A DNA stretch of 64,000 nucleotides from the NCBI GenBank assembly GCA_022539475.1, contig VCMS01000051.1, positions 124,001 through 188,000 on the forward strand, given 5' to 3'. Origin of the DNA: Gracilaria domingensis. Taxonomy: Eukaryota > Rhodophyta > Florideophyceae > Gracilariales > Gracilariaceae. This document shows, piece after piece, positions 62,855-64,000 of this stretch; within the stretch, counting starts at the first letter, position 1; the number at the start of each line of letters is the position of its first letter. Under the pieces are notes generated by a model, which did no database searches, was not told where the DNA came from, and was given only the letters and a program-made list of their open reading frames with translations. Both the position numbers and the translations under genes were made by a program.

Positions 62855-63145
62855 GCTGTTATCTCTGCCCACTGTGAATACAAAACTGCTTGCCAAGTAG
62901 TTTTTGTATTTACAGTGGCCATGTTCCACCAGCCTGGCCAGGTCTGCCATAGGCCAGGACTGGCTGCTATCCCTGCCCACTGTAAATAAAAAACTGCTAG
63001 CAAAGCAGTTTTTGTATTTACAGTGGCCAGGTTAGACCAGCCGGGCTAGGTTTGCCACGTGCCAGAACTGGCCGTTATCCCTGCCCACTTTAAATACAAA
63101 AATTGCTTGGCGAGCAGTTCTTTTATTTGTAGTGGCCGCGTCAGG
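62855..63145 (+). repeat. 108-bp tandem satellite, three units, each with a hairpin
   Basis: Units begin at 62855, 62963 and 63071 (exact 108-bp steps). Each contains an inverted repeat around ACTGTAAATACAAAAACTGC ... GCAGTTTTTGTATTTACAGT, followed by CAGCCTGGCCAGGTCTGCCA. The third unit is incomplete. The hairpin arms differ between units. Confidence 0.92.
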
Positions 63146-63149
63146 CTCC

Positions 63150-64000
63150 GCATGAGGGCCATCAACGTAAAAGGTGTTCAGCGAATGTAACGGACCAAGC
63201 AAGGGGGAGGGGAAAAGTAGAGGCCGTTTCGCGGCGCATTTAGTCGCAGAGTAGGGGGTTCACTAGATAATTTGCTTTAGTTTGCGATGGAGAGGAGGAG
63301 GTCGTCGAAGGGGAGTTTTCTGACCGAAGTCCAGTCGAAAGCGATGGCTCCTGACTTCTTGTACACGGACCCACTGCTTTCATTATGACCTGGATACCGA
63401 AGGATTTATACGCATTATGTAGTAATGGAGTGGTATTTCTCGACTGAAGTTTCTACTTACCGTGAGAATTGGTCAAATGTCAGGCTGGCATGTGATTTCT
63501 GTCACACTCAGCCAACACCTATGGATACATGATGATGCACGGATGATATCCCTTTGACATCCCATTGATGTTCACTCGATTCTATGAGTTTCCTCCTAAG
63601 ATTTAGAATGGTATATACGATTGATGTTTCAATGTTATCCATTACTGCATATGAAATCTATTACGAAAGAAGCCCTTCAGATTTCTGGATATTCGAATGA
63701 TACGCGAGAATTCATGAGAATGCACATTCGGATTTTGAAATCACTCGTCATATCAATCGTTACATATGCTGTTACAATCAGTGTATGTCTCAAGGGCATC
63801 AAGGGAGCAACATTTCGTATATCACTTGTCAAACCTTCTGAAGATCTATCGGATATCGCGGATGTCCGTATGACACCCTGATGATATCCACATGACATGC
63901 GAATTCAAGATCTTTAGGACATCATTCGGACATCCTTTTACATCTCTGGGTCATGAGAGCCCCACTAGGACGATAAAAGGGGAGCAGAGTTCTCTCGCGA
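63150..64000. repeat. GGACATC/GATATCC-rich repeat region
   Basis: From about 63,500 the sequence is full of GATATCC, GGACATC, GATGATG and ATATGA-like words in both orientations, closely similar in style to the insertion at 41860-42320; both contain a GGACATC...ACATCTCTGGG / ACCTCTCTGGGG boundary block (63937 and 42300). Before that, 63150-63500 shows nothing recognisable. No gene supported. Confidence 0.6.

Noticed and set aside
62855..63145. CRISPR-like array
   Set aside because: Units are contiguous 108-bp repeats with no unique spacers, and the DNA is eukaryotic.

Overview
The window looks like nuclear DNA of a compact-gene, intron-poor photosynthetic eukaryote. A red alga (florideophyte) fits best: single-exon genes, a stand-alone histidinol dehydrogenase and a Rubisco-LSMT-type SET protein that both carry plastid-transit-like N-termini, and large amounts of Ty3/gypsy, copia, hAT and pogo DNA. 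This is inference from gene content; no species was identified.

1-13.2 kb is the genic part. It holds a small ORF (1393-1821, -), a cysteine-rich secreted protein with two internal repeats (3960-4760, +), a SET-domain methyltransferase (5016-6587, -), a CNNM/DUF21-CBS metal transporter (8066-10612, -) and histidinol dehydrogenase (11125-12651, -). The last three are co-oriented but look like independent genes.

13.2-23.3 kb is a transposon graveyard: a hAT transposase broken only by stop codons, a pogo/Tigger transposase split by about 0.8 kb of foreign DNA, a copia gag-protease fragment, and copy 1 of a Plavaka-like transposase. 23.4-31.35 kb is one LTR element (LTRs of about 428 bp, TSD GCTAC) sitting at the centre of a palindrome; its internal part carries a recurring CCC-N4-GGGA motif. 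31.4-35.0 kb holds tandem repeats, a hairpin cassette and a truncated gypsy gag-pro-RT. 35-38.2 kb has no convincing gene.

38181-45954 is a full-length Ty3/gypsy chromovirus on the minus strand (517-bp LTRs, TSD GAAGC). Besides gag (with a textbook -1 slippery site) and a damaged pol ending in a chromodomain, it has two extra ORFs: a 5' ORF for a protein with two U1-type zinc fingers, whose ATG appears to be created by splicing a 142-nt intron, and a roughly 170-codon ORF between pol and the 3' LTR. A decayed relative of the zinc-finger gene lies just outside the element. This is the most interesting object in the window.

46-57.5 kb holds minus-strand gene remains (unknown ORFs, a methyltransferase fragment, a kinase fragment, coatomer-alpha-like and extracellular-type sequence), nearly all ended by in-frame stops rather than frameshifts, plus one intact FkbM-type membrane methyltransferase (52450-53565). 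57.7-58.1 kb is a palindromic TTAGGGT satellite. 59.7-62.85 kb is a second copy of the sequence flanking the 23.4-31.35 kb LTR element, without that element. The window ends with a 108-bp hairpin satellite and a GATATCC/GGACATC-rich repeat.
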